Shown one piece after another: positions 1 through 11,016 of a DNA stretch of 47,809 nt. The notes beneath the pieces were generated by a model. It saw only the letters and a list, made by a program, of their open reading frames with translations. It had not been told where the DNA came from and made no database searches. A program made the position numbers and the translations under genes. The first letter of the stretch is position 1. Every line of letters begins with the position of its first letter. The stretch comes from Chara braunii (taxonomy: Eukaryota > Streptophyta > Charophyceae > Charales > Characeae), in assembly GCA_003427395.1 (NCBI GenBank), contig BFEA01000266.1, positions 1,160,517 to 1,208,325 of the forward strand, in the 5' to 3' direction.

Positions 1-65
<65 letters not shown>
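1..65. repeat. (AG)n microsatellite followed by poly(A)
   Basis: About 34 bases of AG dinucleotide repeat run directly into about 31 A. This is simple sequence at the window edge, possibly the tail of a retroposon lying outside the window. No gene is visible between here and the tandem repeat that starts near 391. Confidence 0.9.
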
Positions 66-66
<1 letters not shown>

Positions 67-390
67 GGAGATGATGACTATGAACCACGACACTCAAACA
101 ATTACTGTACAACATATGCTCTCTTACTTATGATACAACATTATACAATCCCTTGTAATGCTCATCATTGTCTAATTCAAGGGTGAGCGACTATGTAATG
201 TGTAATACCATGATGTATAAAGACATCACAGTTTGCAGAGGAAAATAGGAGACCAATGAGAAGACAAGGATCATTGCAACCCGTGACTTGCTTCAGTGAC
301 CGTAAATACAACTATCCACACTAAAAACATGACAAGATGTGGTTGACAAACATCACCCACAACATGCAAATATTATTGGTTGTCGTCAAT

Positions 391-805
391 GCAAGGTTGG
401 CTGGTGGGTGCCACTCTCTTTCTCGGCATGATATGTTGGCGAATTTGTGTCACGCAGTAGTGAACCGTGATCGTACCAGGGAAGCTCAGCATATGATTGA
501 GGTTCCGACATGCGTCCATCTGTGGAATGAAATACCGCCATCCATTCGATGAGGAAAAAAGAAAGGTTGACTACTACTTGCCACTCTTTCTCTCGGACTG
601 ACATGTTGGCGAAATTGTGTCACGCAGTAGTGAACCCTGCTTGTACCTAGGCAACTCAGCATATGATTGAGGCTACCGCATGCGTCCATCCGTAGAATGA
701 AATACCGCAATCCAGAAGATTCAAAAGAAAGGTTGGTTATTGCGTGCCACTCTCTCTCGCGGACTGTCATGTTGGAGAAACTGTGTCACGCAGTAGTAAA
801 CCGTG
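391..805 (+). repeat. Three imperfect tandem copies of a ~168-bp unit
   Basis: The phrase CCACTCTCTTTCTCGG and its variants recur at 411, 581 and 747, so the periods are 170 and 166. Each copy continues with GTCACGCAGTAGT, and the first two also share CAGCATATGATTGAGG and GAATGAAATACCGC. The third copy is cut short near 805. Short open frames across it (for example 337-552 and 667-966) only reflect the repeat and look non-coding. Confidence 0.85.
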
Positions 806-837
806 TTTCTAGCATTGCCCCCTCCCACCATATTTTC

Positions 838-915
838 CTCTCTCTCTCTCTCTCAATATCAATGATAAGACAATTGTCTCTCTCTCTCCCTCTATTTACC
901 CTCTCTCTTATTTTC
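838..915. repeat. (TC)n-rich microsatellite tract
   Basis: Two CT-dinucleotide runs are separated by about 30 bases. This is simple sequence with no gene signal; nothing else is seen up to 1109. Confidence 0.8.
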
Positions 916-1109
916 TTCATTAAGTGTGTATTGCTTGTCAGAAGTACTAGAAGACTCAAAGATTGACAAATGTGAAAGAGCATAGTGTTCTGTGCAATAG
1001 GAGAAAAAGGTGGAGAAGTTGGCCCCCGTACTGGGAAGAAACCGCAAAAACGTACGACACGAGCTCAAATTTCAATTTTTTTCCCCAACAAAAAATGCAA
1101 TGTTCAACA

Positions 1110-1111
1110 NN
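1110..1111. other. Two ambiguous bases (N)
   Basis: The two unresolved bases sit at the edge of a short tandem repeat, the kind of place where assembly commonly fails. Confidence 0.95.
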
Positions 1112-1216
1112 TGGTAAACAAGTTTTCAACAACTTTTTAACAAATGGACCAACTTTTAAACAACTTTTCAACAAATGGATCAACAATTGGTAAACAAGTT
1201 TTCAACAACTTTTCAA
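1112..1216 (+). repeat. Short AT-rich tandem repeat
   Basis: The phrase TGGTAAACAAGTTTTCAACA occurs at about 1112 and again near 1189, with related AACTTTTCAACAA phrases between and after. It is non-coding. The 1217-1439 spacer shows nothing recognisable. Confidence 0.75.
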
Positions 1217-1439
1217 CAATTGGACACACTATTTTCTACCAAATGTTTGGTCAGCGTTGAATTCCTTTACTTCTGGTGGAACACATGACACCCCCCTGTC
1301 AAACAGTTTATTAACACAGTTCCAACGGTTTAAAAAAGGGGTCCACATGTGATTATCCTATCATAAAATTCGCCATAATTTTTCTGTCGTCCCTGTATGC
1401 CAGAGTCTTAGTCCTTACTTCAACAATGCTCTCCCTACA

Positions 1440-1622
1440 ATGGTTCTCACTCTCCATCCATCTATTAGGGGAGGAAGTATACACAAACATCAAAAGATGT
1501 GTTGCAAACTATATATGGAAGCTCGCACCAAAGAGCATCAAAGATATCTAGTCAAAGTCGCCTGGAACATTATTTCAGCTCCCAGGGACCAAGACAGGTT
1601 CGGGATGCTGGATCTGGTATAA
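1440..1622 (+). pseudogene. LINE reverse-transcriptase C-terminal fragment (copy left of the adapter)
   Basis: The translation contains VKVAWNIISAPRDQDRFGML, which resembles the post-RT region of plant LINE polyproteins where a W..i..P...GG.G..dl pattern precedes N.ALL.KW. Bases 1493-1622 are repeated essentially exactly at 1667-1796 on the other side of a Tn5 adapter. This is therefore probably one genomic fragment assembled twice rather than a real duplication. The family assignment rests on pattern recall. Confidence 0.55.
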
Positions 1623-1623
1623 C

Positions 1624-1661
1624 CTGTCTCTTATACACATCTAGATGTGTATAAGAGACAG
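1624..1661. other. Back-to-back Tn5 mosaic ends (transposase library adapter)
   Basis: Bases 1624-1642 read CTGTCTCTTATACACATCT and 1643-1661 are the exact reverse complement. This head-to-head 19-bp mosaic-end pair is the junction adapter of transposase-based mate-pair libraries. It is sequencing residue, not genome. Confidence 0.97.
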
Positions 1662-1666
1662 GTCCA

Positions 1667-2890
1667 AAAGATGTGTTGCAAACTATATATGGAAGCTCGC
1701 ACCAAAGAGCATCAAAGATATCTAGTCAAAGTCGCCTGGAACATTATTTCAGCTCCCAGGGACCAAGACAGGTTCGGGATGCTGGATCTGGTATAACAAA
1801 ATCTTGGCCTGCTGGTGAAGTGGGTCAGATCGACAATTTTTAGCAATAGAGATAAATTATGGACCAAGTTGGTGATGAAAGGAGAGGATCCTTTGGGCGA
1901 ATATGGGTGGAGAGATGAATCATGCGTTTCAATCATATATGGGACACACATACAGGAGACTAGAAACCCTTTCAATAACTAAGGCGCCAAATGTCACACC
2001 TACAAATTACAAAGAGCAATCTCCTAAAGTCGCGGAAGGCTCTTCTGGACTTCTGGTTGGCGGCTCTCCAAACAAGTGATGTCCAACAACCAGAGACGTG
2101 GTTGGAAGGCCCGGAGGACTCCAAAATATTTGTGAAGATACTTGGCCCGGATCTCGTAGATGGGGTCCGAGTGCAGCAATGGCAGGAGCTAAAACATAAG
2201 GGAGCTGTGGTGAAACTGAGATTAGTCACGGACAAAGTGATATTACCAAGAACAAACTGGAAGGAGGTACGGGTTTGACTTCCGACGATAGCAAGAGAAT
2301 CAACAACTACCTTGGTATCTCAAAACCCAAAACGCCTACAAGAGGAACCCCTGTTGGTGGGATGGAAGGGCATTACAGGGCCGAATGACTTCACCCTTAC
2401 GATCTTTTATAAGACCAACATTGGCATCCGCATGCAAGAGGCCGCACAAAAAAGACAGACAATCTCTTTTGCGACTTCGAGAGCGTTGAAGAAACTCGGG
2501 TTTCAATTGGGCAACCTAAACCTACAAAAGCTATGGAAGACCCTAAAAAAGATACCTTCTGAAGAACAAGCAGGCCCCATGTGGGCTCAATCATTTCTAG
2601 TTACAATGTCAACAACGTGGCTGAAATCAAGAGGAATGAAGATTTCAAAAACCTATTCAAAGTGTCGATGGGGTTGGGAGACAACTAACTACCTCTGGCT
2701 ATATTGCCCATACACAAATGAGGCCTTGAACTTGTGGAAGGGTCATTGGAAGAACTTCACCAAGGAAGCCTTCCCCTGGACCCAAGAATGGATCCTATAT
2801 GGACTCTGTCGAGAGGATCAGGATCTATCAAAAGGTTGGGGGTACGTAACCTTGGTATGGAGAGGCATAATCATGGAAGTGATTTGAAAC
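1667..2890 (+). pseudogene. LINE 3' half: RT C-terminal region and zf-RVT-like domain, frame-broken
   Basis: Conceptual translation runs in pieces. The first (to ~1980) has NLGLLVKWVRSTIF followed by LWTKLV, matching the N.ALL.KW...lW motif after the thumb of plant LINE RTs. The second (1991-2278) and third (2312-2887) continue the ORF. In the third, KCRWGWETTNYLWLYCP followed by LNLWKGHW resembles the zf-RVT domain (C..C, ET..H, CP, LW..W), with the usual His replaced. Endonuclease and RT palm are absent, so the copy is 5'-truncated. Frame changes near 1980 and 2290 mark it as dead. The product would have been an ORF2-type polyprotein for target-primed reverse transcription. Confidence 0.6.
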
Positions 2891-3107
2891 TCAAGAAACA
2901 TGGCACCATTCAGAAATGAAACACAGTCGGTCCATGATCAGAGGTGCAGAATCAGAATGCTTCTCAGAAGAGCGATACTTGTCGATTCGCACAACATGAA
3001 GACTCAATCGAATAAGGGGTCTGACCTGGTTTCGGCAACTGGGCTAAGGAAAACAAGTTGACCTCTCTAACAGAGGAAGGCAAGCTCAGGATAACGCCCT
3101 AACTGAC

Positions 3108-3515
3108 ACAAGCGGTTATTGGGTAGCGGAAAATTCGCGAATGAAAATTATAAAGTGAGAGTCTTGGGCAGTCTGAAAATCCTGAATGGTCCTGAAGTGG
3201 TGAAAGGTCCGAAGACCCAGAAAACCACCTGTTTGCAGGCTGCATCCTTAAGGGGTAAAGGGTGTCATGAACGGTCTTGAAGTGGTGAAAGGTCTGAAGA
3301 CCATGAAAACCACCCTTCACCACTTGAGGATGTAGCCTGCCTGAACAGGTGGATTTCAGGGTCTTCGAAGCTTTCACCACTTCAGGACCATTCATGATTT
3401 TCAGACCTGAATGGTCCTAAAGTGGTAAAAGGTCCCAAGACCCTGACAACCACCTGTTTAGGCAGGCTGCATCCCAAAGTGGTGAAGGGTGTCTTGAAGT
3501 GGTGATGAAAAATAC
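3108..3515. repeat. Foldback repeat with ~72-nt inverted arms, three unit copies
   Basis: A unit with the phrases CTGAATGGTCCTGAAGTGGT and AAAACCACCTGTTT runs forward at about 3170-3246, in reverse complement at about 3335-3412, and forward again at about 3405-3480. The first two could form a long hairpin with a loop of roughly 85-90 nt. The same family recurs at 20526-20722. There is no coding capacity. Confidence 0.8.
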
Positions 3516-3950
3516 GACTGTTGTTAACCTTCTCTCCTAACTAATACAAGGACAACATGACGAGACCCGCAATGTAGAACCGCAATAGGTCCCCACAATA
3601 TACTGGTCACTTGCTAACGATTTGTCGCACAAAGTAGACATAGCATTACGTCAAATGACTGATAGATGATTTCCTTTAAAATGGAGACAGGGATTTTGTA
3701 GCATACTAAGTAATAATAAGCTACACTGAATGGTTAACTTTCAAACATAATAAGAAGCAGCTAGGGATTTGCCAGATAACCTAAATAAACCAATACTCAA
3801 TGAGATTTCAGATGGCTTAAACAAAAATCTTGATGCTTTTGTTATGGATGTAGATGATTTTGGTATTATTTGAAGTGCTTTATCGTGCAACCAGATCCCT
3901 AAGGGTCCTGTAAAAATCAACATTGGGTAAGGCTCCCAGATGGATCTTTT
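3516..3950. other. Spacer without recognisable feature
   Basis: AT-leaning sequence. The 60-residue minus-strand open frame at 3741-3923 has no recognisable motif and is probably chance. Confidence 0.5.
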
Positions 3951-3979
3951 CCGGGTAGACTGTGAGGACCCCGGCCTCA
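3951..3979 (+). repeat. 29-bp dispersed motif shared with 29116-29144
   Basis: The 29 bases beginning CCGGGTAGACTGTGAGGACC and ending CCGGCCTCA are identical at 29116-29144, where they lie just upstream of a 50-A tail. This is probably part of a retroposon 3' end. Confidence 0.75.
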
Positions 3980-4016
3980 GGCACCATTTTTTAATCTTGA
4001 GCCTTGCGCACTGCTC

Positions 4017-4048
4017 CCCCCCCCCCCGCCCCCCCCCTTTTTTTTTTA
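4017..4048. repeat. poly(C)/poly(T) tract
   Basis: A C run broken by one G is followed by a T run. It is homopolymeric and likely to be inexact in length. Confidence 0.8.
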
Positions 4049-4379
4049 AGTCGTCACCGCTGAGTGGCAGCAGTTTGGTGTGAATGAGATGGCATTCCCG
4101 CCATTGTGATTAATTCACAACTTCATAACGTTTACTTCGAAAACACATCCCTTCCATTTCCCCCCCAAAACAAGTGCACACATAATTATGCTCGACCCAA
4201 AACCCCACCCAACCCACCCACCCACCCCGGTGCCCTTCCCCTTGACTTAGCATAAGGGCGGAGGATTGCAGTCCGTGAGGCCCAACTTGAAATGGCAAGG
4301 GGGTTGTACGAGGCCTGGGGAGCAGCGACAACCTTCTTTTGGGGGCTATATGGCGCCGGGGCATCAGCGGTACCTTTAT

Positions 4380-4590
4380 GTTTTTTTTGCTTCCCCCTCC
4401 CTTTTTTTCTCCTCTTTTTTTTTCATTTTTTTTTCAGGGCTATGTTGTTGGTTGACCATAGAGGGGGGGTAACCCAACCCTTTTTCGATGTTAGTGGTGT
4501 TGATTTGCGCAACCACCACTAACACCATAGGGGAGGCTCCGTGTACTCGAAGGGAGTGTCACCTGCTGGAAAACGGGTCCAACATCCCAT
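4380..4590 (-). mobile_element. Retroposon 3' end with stem-loop module and A-rich tail
   Basis: Read on the minus strand, a stem-loop (arms at 4565-4570 and 4578-4583 around a CCCGTTT-type loop) is followed by a second perfect stem. That second stem is GTTAGTGGTG at 4490-4499 with CACCACTAAC at 4514-4523. A purine/A-rich stretch follows (T-rich on plus, about 4380-4436). The same order of parts occurs at 24836-24980. This looks like a 5'-truncated retroposon reduced to its 3' end. Confidence 0.65.
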
Positions 4591-5669
4591 GTACAATGAC
4601 TTGTGTGAGATGTGTCTGAGTTGTATGAGAAAACTACTGCCTGTTACTAGGCTGTTAGCATTGATTACCGTGGTGCCCAAGAGATTGACCGAGCAGCCGT
4701 AATAAGAGCAAATAGATCAGTAATCGTTTGTGCAGGTCACACAAGGTGCGTTCGTAACAACGTGAAAGGCATTGGCGACTCGGTTCTCGTTTGAACGTGC
4801 ACCTGGACAACCTTAACCGTGGCAAACCGGGCGTGAATAAAATATGTGTTAGTGTGAGTGTGGATTATTGTGTCAGATGGTAGGTAGTTGGAAAGTCGTC
4901 GACCTTGGTGGTCGACGAGCCTGACTTCAGTTGGTTAGGTTTGCCACTCGCATGGGGCACGAGCGTGCGTTAGAATCGGGCCAACCACCACTACAACAAG
5001 GTTGCCGTGACGTGTGGCTCAGTTAAGCCTCGATGGTTCACGCTACACGTAGTCTGCAGCACCGACCGTAATTTGACGGTTTGGTTTGCAGCCCTAGCGG
5101 CGTGCATGGGAACGGTTGAGGCGTGGTTTTAGTTTGGTCTCAATAAGGGATTTTGTGTCAGGCTCTACTGACCAGGGGCCTAGCCCAACAGGTAAAGAAT
5201 GCAATTTGAAATCAGCAGACATCAGAGTCGAGTCGAGCAAGCGTTGCGGAAGCAAGGAGAGCAGTTTCAAAGAAACCAAAAAGACAATTGAATCCTCCTG
5301 CTTTTGCCATTTTCTGGAGCATCCGTCAGGATCACCAACGACCCTAGCTCAATTGCTATACCTATGAACTGTTGAAGTACATTCGTGATTTTAAATCGAA
5401 ATGGAACTAAGAGGACCATAGTAATACTTATTTGGTCAGGGAGTGAGATGGGCTCACTTTTGCAAAGCGTAGAGAAGACACTTACGCCACGCTAAGGGTA
5501 ACTCCCTTACGTGTGTGAAAGCGGATAGGTGTATCTTAGGGAGAGCTACCGGTAGTGTAAGTACACCCCAAGGTTGTGATAATTCTCTTTAATTTGTTCA
5601 TTTCTTTATTTCTGCTGTCCCCCCCCCTTGTTGTTCGAATGCCCTTAGATGGTGAAGGTAGTTGGGTGT
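4591..5669. other. Spacer without recognisable gene
   Basis: No open frame with recognisable motifs was found on either strand. Frames at 5094-5279 (-), 5116-5367 (+) and 5576-5809 (+) are short and uninformative. The sequence probably belongs to old repeats. Confidence 0.5.
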
Positions 5670-7379
5670 TGTTGGTGGGAATGCCCTTACAAGGGTATCC
5701 GTTCTGGTTTTTGCAAATGACAGAAAACAAACAGTTCAAGGTTTGCAAGGCGCAGCTGTGTCCGTGGTTTACAATGACTGGATGGTTGAATAGATTAGAG
5801 GGTGTGTGAGCGAGCAGATTTAAGGCGTGAGTGATCTTTCCGTGTTGATGATTGTGAGGGCGGCATAGTTGCCGGCCAAGTTTTTATTTTATGATTAAAT
5901 AAGCATTAAAAAGATAATGTCTCTTCGTTGGTGCGCTTGCTTGTGACTTGTGCATACGTGTGGAGGACGACGTTGACAACAATGAGATTTTGAAAACATT
6001 TCGGTAGATCTACTTGTCGCGCAGTATCCGCTTATTTAGGTGTCCGACAAAACTAGACCCAGACTTGGGCCTAGTATTATTGGTTACAACGTCGGACTTT
6101 CATCAAAGAGATTTAGGGATCGAGGCCAGCAGGCGGAGGCACAGGAATATTCGGAGCGGCGAGGGGGAAACCAATGGGTTGAGGGCCCTGCGAGGCTATC
6201 CCTATGGTTTTGCGGACCACAGGATTGTGAGGCGAGACCAAGGCGGAACTTGTAAGCCGCCGATTTTGCTTTCCCCTAGCCGAGCTGTTTTGCTTTTGTG
6301 ATTTTTATTTTAATTTTATTTATCTTTATATTCCGGCCTTCTTTGACTCAGGCGTAAAACCGGATTTAGTTATCGTCACGACAGTTGACGACCTTGAGGG
6401 CCTGTTCGGATTCCTATGTATTAGGGGTGCTGGCGAAATTCCTCTATCCCACCCCTCTTGAATCACAGACCAAGGAGTTCAAAGTATGTGTGAGTCGATG
6501 GGTAGTTAGCCCACAAGGCGGAAGAAACCTGGCTAACAAGGGCCCTCTGCAGGTACGTCATCCACTTACCTCCTCCTGCTATAAGAAATTTGAGTTCAAG
6601 CCATGCATTGGGACCCGAAAGATGGCGAGCCATGCACAAGCGCACCAGGGAGAAAGCTGCAGGCTGCAATGACCGATCACAAAGGATCCATCTCACCTGG
6701 CTCATGTTCCGGGCTTTACAGCAGACCCATGACTTTCCACTCTTCGAGGAGTCAACGACAGTTAAAGCATGGGCCGTACTCCTCACTAGTTCTTGACTTC
6801 TGGACGCCTGTAGGTTGTATCAACACCCCCTTGGTGTCTAGGTTAATGGGCAAGAAGTAGTATCGACTCTCTGTAGTGCAGGCGGTCGTCGAGCTTGGCA
6901 TAGAAGCGAGAGATCACTTAGACTATCGGGTGGCTGGCTCCCTTAGAATTTTTCTCAGGACACGGTGGGCAAAGCCTGTAGCGGCGTCAAAATACAGTCA
7001 GTCGACAAGTTTTGCTGGTTTGTAGTGAGGACGGCCACTACCGAGCGCCGCGACCGCATAGAGGTAGGGAGACGGGAACACAGCCAACGAAAAAGCGAAC
7101 GAGTGGAGGTGCTGCCTGTAGAAGAAGGTTGAATCTGGCCGCAGGTCAGAACCAAAGTGCTTTGGGGAAAAGGAACGAAGATGACGAGGAAAGGAACAAA
7201 GATGACGACGAAAGGAGCAAGAAGATGAGGCCAGGGAGGGGAGCGAAAAACCTACTTCGTCCTTGGGGAAAGTTGAATATGGTTTGTAGGAGCGAGAAAA
7301 GTAGAAGGAACTTGGAAACAATCTGCACCAGGTACGCTCGGACCTGAAAAGTGATGGGGAAGAACAGAAGCAAGCGAGA
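5670..7379 (+). repeat. ~1.7-kb direct repeat, copy A (putative long terminal repeat)
   Basis: It starts TGTTGGTGGGAATGCCC and ends near AGCAAGCGAGA. Copy B at 18831-20520 is in the same orientation and is similar throughout by eye, including short open frames at equivalent places (6014-6301 against 19226-19462). Length, orientation and a TGT start fit an LTR. No convincing target-site duplication, or primer binding site directly downstream, was seen. The ends are approximate. Confidence 0.75.
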
Positions 7380-9340
7380 TAATATTGTTGCGCGCCCGAA
7401 TTTTAGCGGAATCAGACAAGCAAAGAGGTGAGATTGAGGCCTTTGAGGGAGGCGATCACGGTGGTAGATTTAGTTTGGCAATAAGTTAGTAGAATTGTAA
7501 ATAGTGAGAAGAACACGATGCATGAAGATATGGCAGAAGAGGAAACGATCGTGAGTAGGGAATCGATATTTCACTCGATCCTTGTTGAAATCGAGTGAAA
7601 GAATGAGGTAGACAGGGGTTTATAGGTAGGGTGAATCGAATGGTGAAGGCAGATTTACAAGAAAGGTAATAGAATAAAAGTTAGTAAGTAAACAAGTTGC
7701 GTAAAGATGGCAGAGGCAAGGAGTGGAGAAGAAGCGTGGGAAGGACAACGAGTCTCACCTGTTTCTTGACGAAAACAGGCGATCGAAGATCCGCCTCTGG
7801 TGTTTTAAGGCGCTACGAACAAGTTGGCCGTGGTAGATTTTTAATCCGGGTACTCGTTTGGCGGTTATGTGCAAGAGAAGCTGCGCGTGGGAAAAACGGG
7901 CAGTGTATCTAGCCCTTTCTTAGCGGAAGATTCATTGCAATCATACTCTTTCTATCCATGGAGGAAGCGTGGGGTCAGCGACTTACCTGTTTGGCGGTGT
8001 GTTGATCAGAGATGCCTTAAGGCGGGGTTGTTTGCATTGGCCGAAGTTGTGGTACGGTTTATTGGATCCTAAATCCAGATACTGCTCTTTATGACTGTTG
8101 CCACTGCTTCAACTAGCGTCTACGGCCTGAGCTTGGGCAATGCTTGGCTGGGCTGTGATAGAGACCGAGCTTGCCTCAGGGATGTAACAGTCTTCATCAC
8201 ACTATGCTTTTTCGGACCGGCTGCTACCAAGCCACGATATAGATAGACTGAGCTTACACTGCTGCTGTTGGCAAGACATGCATTTAAAAACTTGATCATT
8301 TGATTGATACTCAGTTCTATACAAAGGCAAGAGGGAAAGTGAGAAGGGGAGGATTCGAGTGCGCACCTTCTCATTTTGGAGGTCAACAAAATAAGCGTCT
8401 GTGGCAACCATGGTTCTTGTAGCGGCACGCTCAGTCAGCATATAGTGGATGAGATGGTGGACTGTTATCACAGCTAAGGGGCTTCAAGCTGTGTTGCTAC
8501 TGGGCATCCGATACCATTGTGAAAGGGCCTCAAACAGCGAACAACTGGGCTTCGCGACATAGTTTGACTGCAGTTTTGTTGCACACTTATCATACGTTTC
8601 GTTGAAGACCTTACTTATTGGTCTGTGCGTCGCCTATCTCATTGGTTGGAACAACAAGAGACTAATTATTGAGCACAACAACCCTAGGGTGGGCTGCAAC
8701 AGATTGATCGAGAAGAGCGACGTCGCAACCTTGGGAAGTGATTCGGATCTGCAAGCGGAGGTAATTGACTTAGAGGTTTATCAGAAGGGGCTGTTGCAAC
8801 AATTTGGCTTCAGTTTGAACGGCGGCTGTGGGGATCGGCCATTATTGCGGGGCCCTCAGGTGCATGAAGATTACAAGACTCTATCCTGGGAGTTGAGTCA
8901 GTCCCTCTCCTGGATCTCGAGAGTCTGAAACCCCTCATTCTTCCCTTCTTACTCCAAGTCTAATCCTGTTTAGAGAGGAAGGAGGCCGGCGAGATTGCAA
9001 CCCGTAGGACCGCAGAAAGACTTTGTGGGGAGTCAGCCCACCGATTGCGGGAGCTCTGCCAGGACTCAGGAGGAGTTTTGGAGGCAGGGAACAGTGAGGT
9101 ATATCTCTTTCTCACCGTATGAACCCACTATACCCCTGTTTGATTATCTCCCTCTAGTTTGACTTTTGTATGCGTGTGTTCCCCTATGACTTTTATTTTC
9201 TTTTCAGGATTCAATCAGACTGAAGAAAGAAACATGTGTGAGAGTGAAGCCTAAGTTTCTTTTTATTTTTGACTGACATCAGATTAAGGGGTGAACTGGG
9301 GAAGGTGGGACGGAAACAGTTTGCATGCGTTTGACTGGGT
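7380..9340 (+). other. Interior of the large repeat-bracketed element, no recognised gene
   Basis: Nothing resembling gag, pol or a host protein was found. An open frame at 8602-8928 (108 residues, TTG first codon in the six-frame reading) has no family motif and only weak composition support. Several purine-rich stretches are present at 7380-7760. Confidence 0.45.
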
Positions 9341-9347
9341 CAACCAA

Positions 9348-10096
9348 GGACTGAAGATTGTTTCTAAGCTGAATGTGTCAGGGCTATATTTAATTGGTTG
9401 TTCTCTGAAGGACCAGGCATTGTTTCTAAGTTGAATGACCTGGTTACTATGTTTTATTTCTGAGGGTTTCCCTGACCGATCTTTGGGACCAAGTGAATGA
9501 CTTGGTTTGTCTGTTTTTTTTCTTTTTGGGGTTTCTGACTGAAGTTAGGCTAAGAGATCAAACTTCATGCTTTTGAATGACTTTGAGGATAGGCTGAACA
9601 TTGTTTCTAAGTTGAATGGTTCAACCTTTTGTTTTATTTATGAGGGAGGATTTCTGGTCTAAGGCTAAACATTGTTTCTAAGTTGAATGGTTTAGCCTGA
9701 AAACCACGCACATAAGTATAAACTTAGTATAACAGAAAATACTTTATTTATATTTGCATGTGAACTGGCAGTTGGACATTGTTTCTGAGCTGAATGGCCC
9801 AGCGCTGAGCCATATCACTAAGAAGAGAAAGACAATTACAAAGTATAATTGAAAGTAATCTGGGCAAGTTGAGTATTGTTTCTCAGTTGAATAGCTCAGT
9901 CCCCTGCCCATATTTTTATTTCTTTTTAAAACAAAGTCAGAAATTATTAAACTTTGGATATTAAACAGTTCAGGGCGACGAGACATTGTTTCTAAGCTGA
10001 ATGGTTTAGTCATATGCCCAAAAGAAAAAAAAAATAGTCGTGCAATCCTAAGGCATGCTAACATTGTTTCTAAGTTGAATGGTCTAGCTCCATGCC
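9348..10096 (+). repeat. Array of nine hairpins with a conserved 19-nt core and compensating stems
   Basis: The core ATTGTTTCTAAGTTGAATG (C/T and A/G variants allowed) occurs at 9357, 9419, 9600, 9671, 9778, 9875, 9985 and 10063. A core-deleted relative lies at 9488-9506. Each core is flanked by arms that differ between copies but pair within a copy: ACCAGG/CCTGGT (9412, 9439), AGGCTAAAC/GTTTAGCCT (9662, 9690), TGGGCA/TGCCCA (9861, 9905) and GGCATG/CATGCC (10052, 10091). CATT and AATG at the core edges can also pair. Spacing is irregular, about 60-180 bases. No protein reading fits. Confidence 0.85.
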
Positions 10097-10385
10097 ATAT
10101 GTAAGTTGGGTATAAGGGATAAATCATCTGAGGGTTTCATGAACTAATCTATGAGGATTTCAAGTTGACTTGGGGATTAGTAAGAGTACTTACCAATGTG
10201 GTTTGGCTTTGCACACGACTGAGTAAAATCAGTACTTAGTCTAAGTTTCTGTTTGACAGGTAGTCCGTTTAGTTGCTCTCCACATGCTAGAGCTATAGGA
10301 GTAAGTTCAATTGTTCTTGCATTTCCTGAGTTGAGTTTTTTTTACCTACGTCAAATTCTCGCATTTTCTGAGATCTTTTGTTATA

Positions 10386-11016
10386 CTTAGTCGTGTATAA
10401 ATCTTGGTAAGCCACTTTCTCCACGGGCAGCGCTGCCGAAATTTCTACAGAACCAAGGAGTTGGTCAAATTTTAACTTTTTAAAGTTCATCTTGTGTAAC
10501 TTTTATACAGGGCTTAGTAAAAATCTAGAAAGTTTCATTTTCTAAAGGGAGTGTTACCAAAATTTTTGCCAATTCAAAAACTTAGACAAAAATTGAATTT
10601 TGGGAAGTAAAGGTTATTTTTTGGATTTTGAACTTAGCTTTGTAAAAATTTTCGAAAGCTACTTTCTCTACTGGAAGCGCTACCAAAATTTTTACAAATC
10701 TAAGGAGTTAGTTGAATTTTGTCTTGGCAGAACTCAAATTTACTTTGAGTTCTTATCTGACTTAATATAGATATGAGAAGTCTACTTTTGTAAAGGAGAT
10801 GCTGCCCAAAGTTTTACTAATGCAGGGAGTTGGACAAAAAATTGACTTTTTAGAGTTAGATATTGTTTTCACTTTCATATTTAAGCTAATATAAATTCTT
10901 AAAAAATATTTTTCCTACGGGAAGAGTTGCCAAAATTTGCTTAGTTTAAAGGAGATAGATTATACAGGACATGTGATGATTTTGACGATCCATCCTTAAA
11001 TAAGGGAGATTCTGCC
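10386..11016 (+). repeat. Six imperfect ~122-bp tandem units with a central palindrome
   Basis: The palindrome-like phrase GGCAGCGCTGCC (10426-10437) has relatives at 10547, 10673, 10795, 10919 and 11004, so the spacings are 121, 126, 122, 124 and 85. In the first units it is followed by an AAATTT-type stretch and a phrase like AAGGAGTTGG. The units are clearly related but diverged. No coding signal was seen. Confidence 0.75.
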
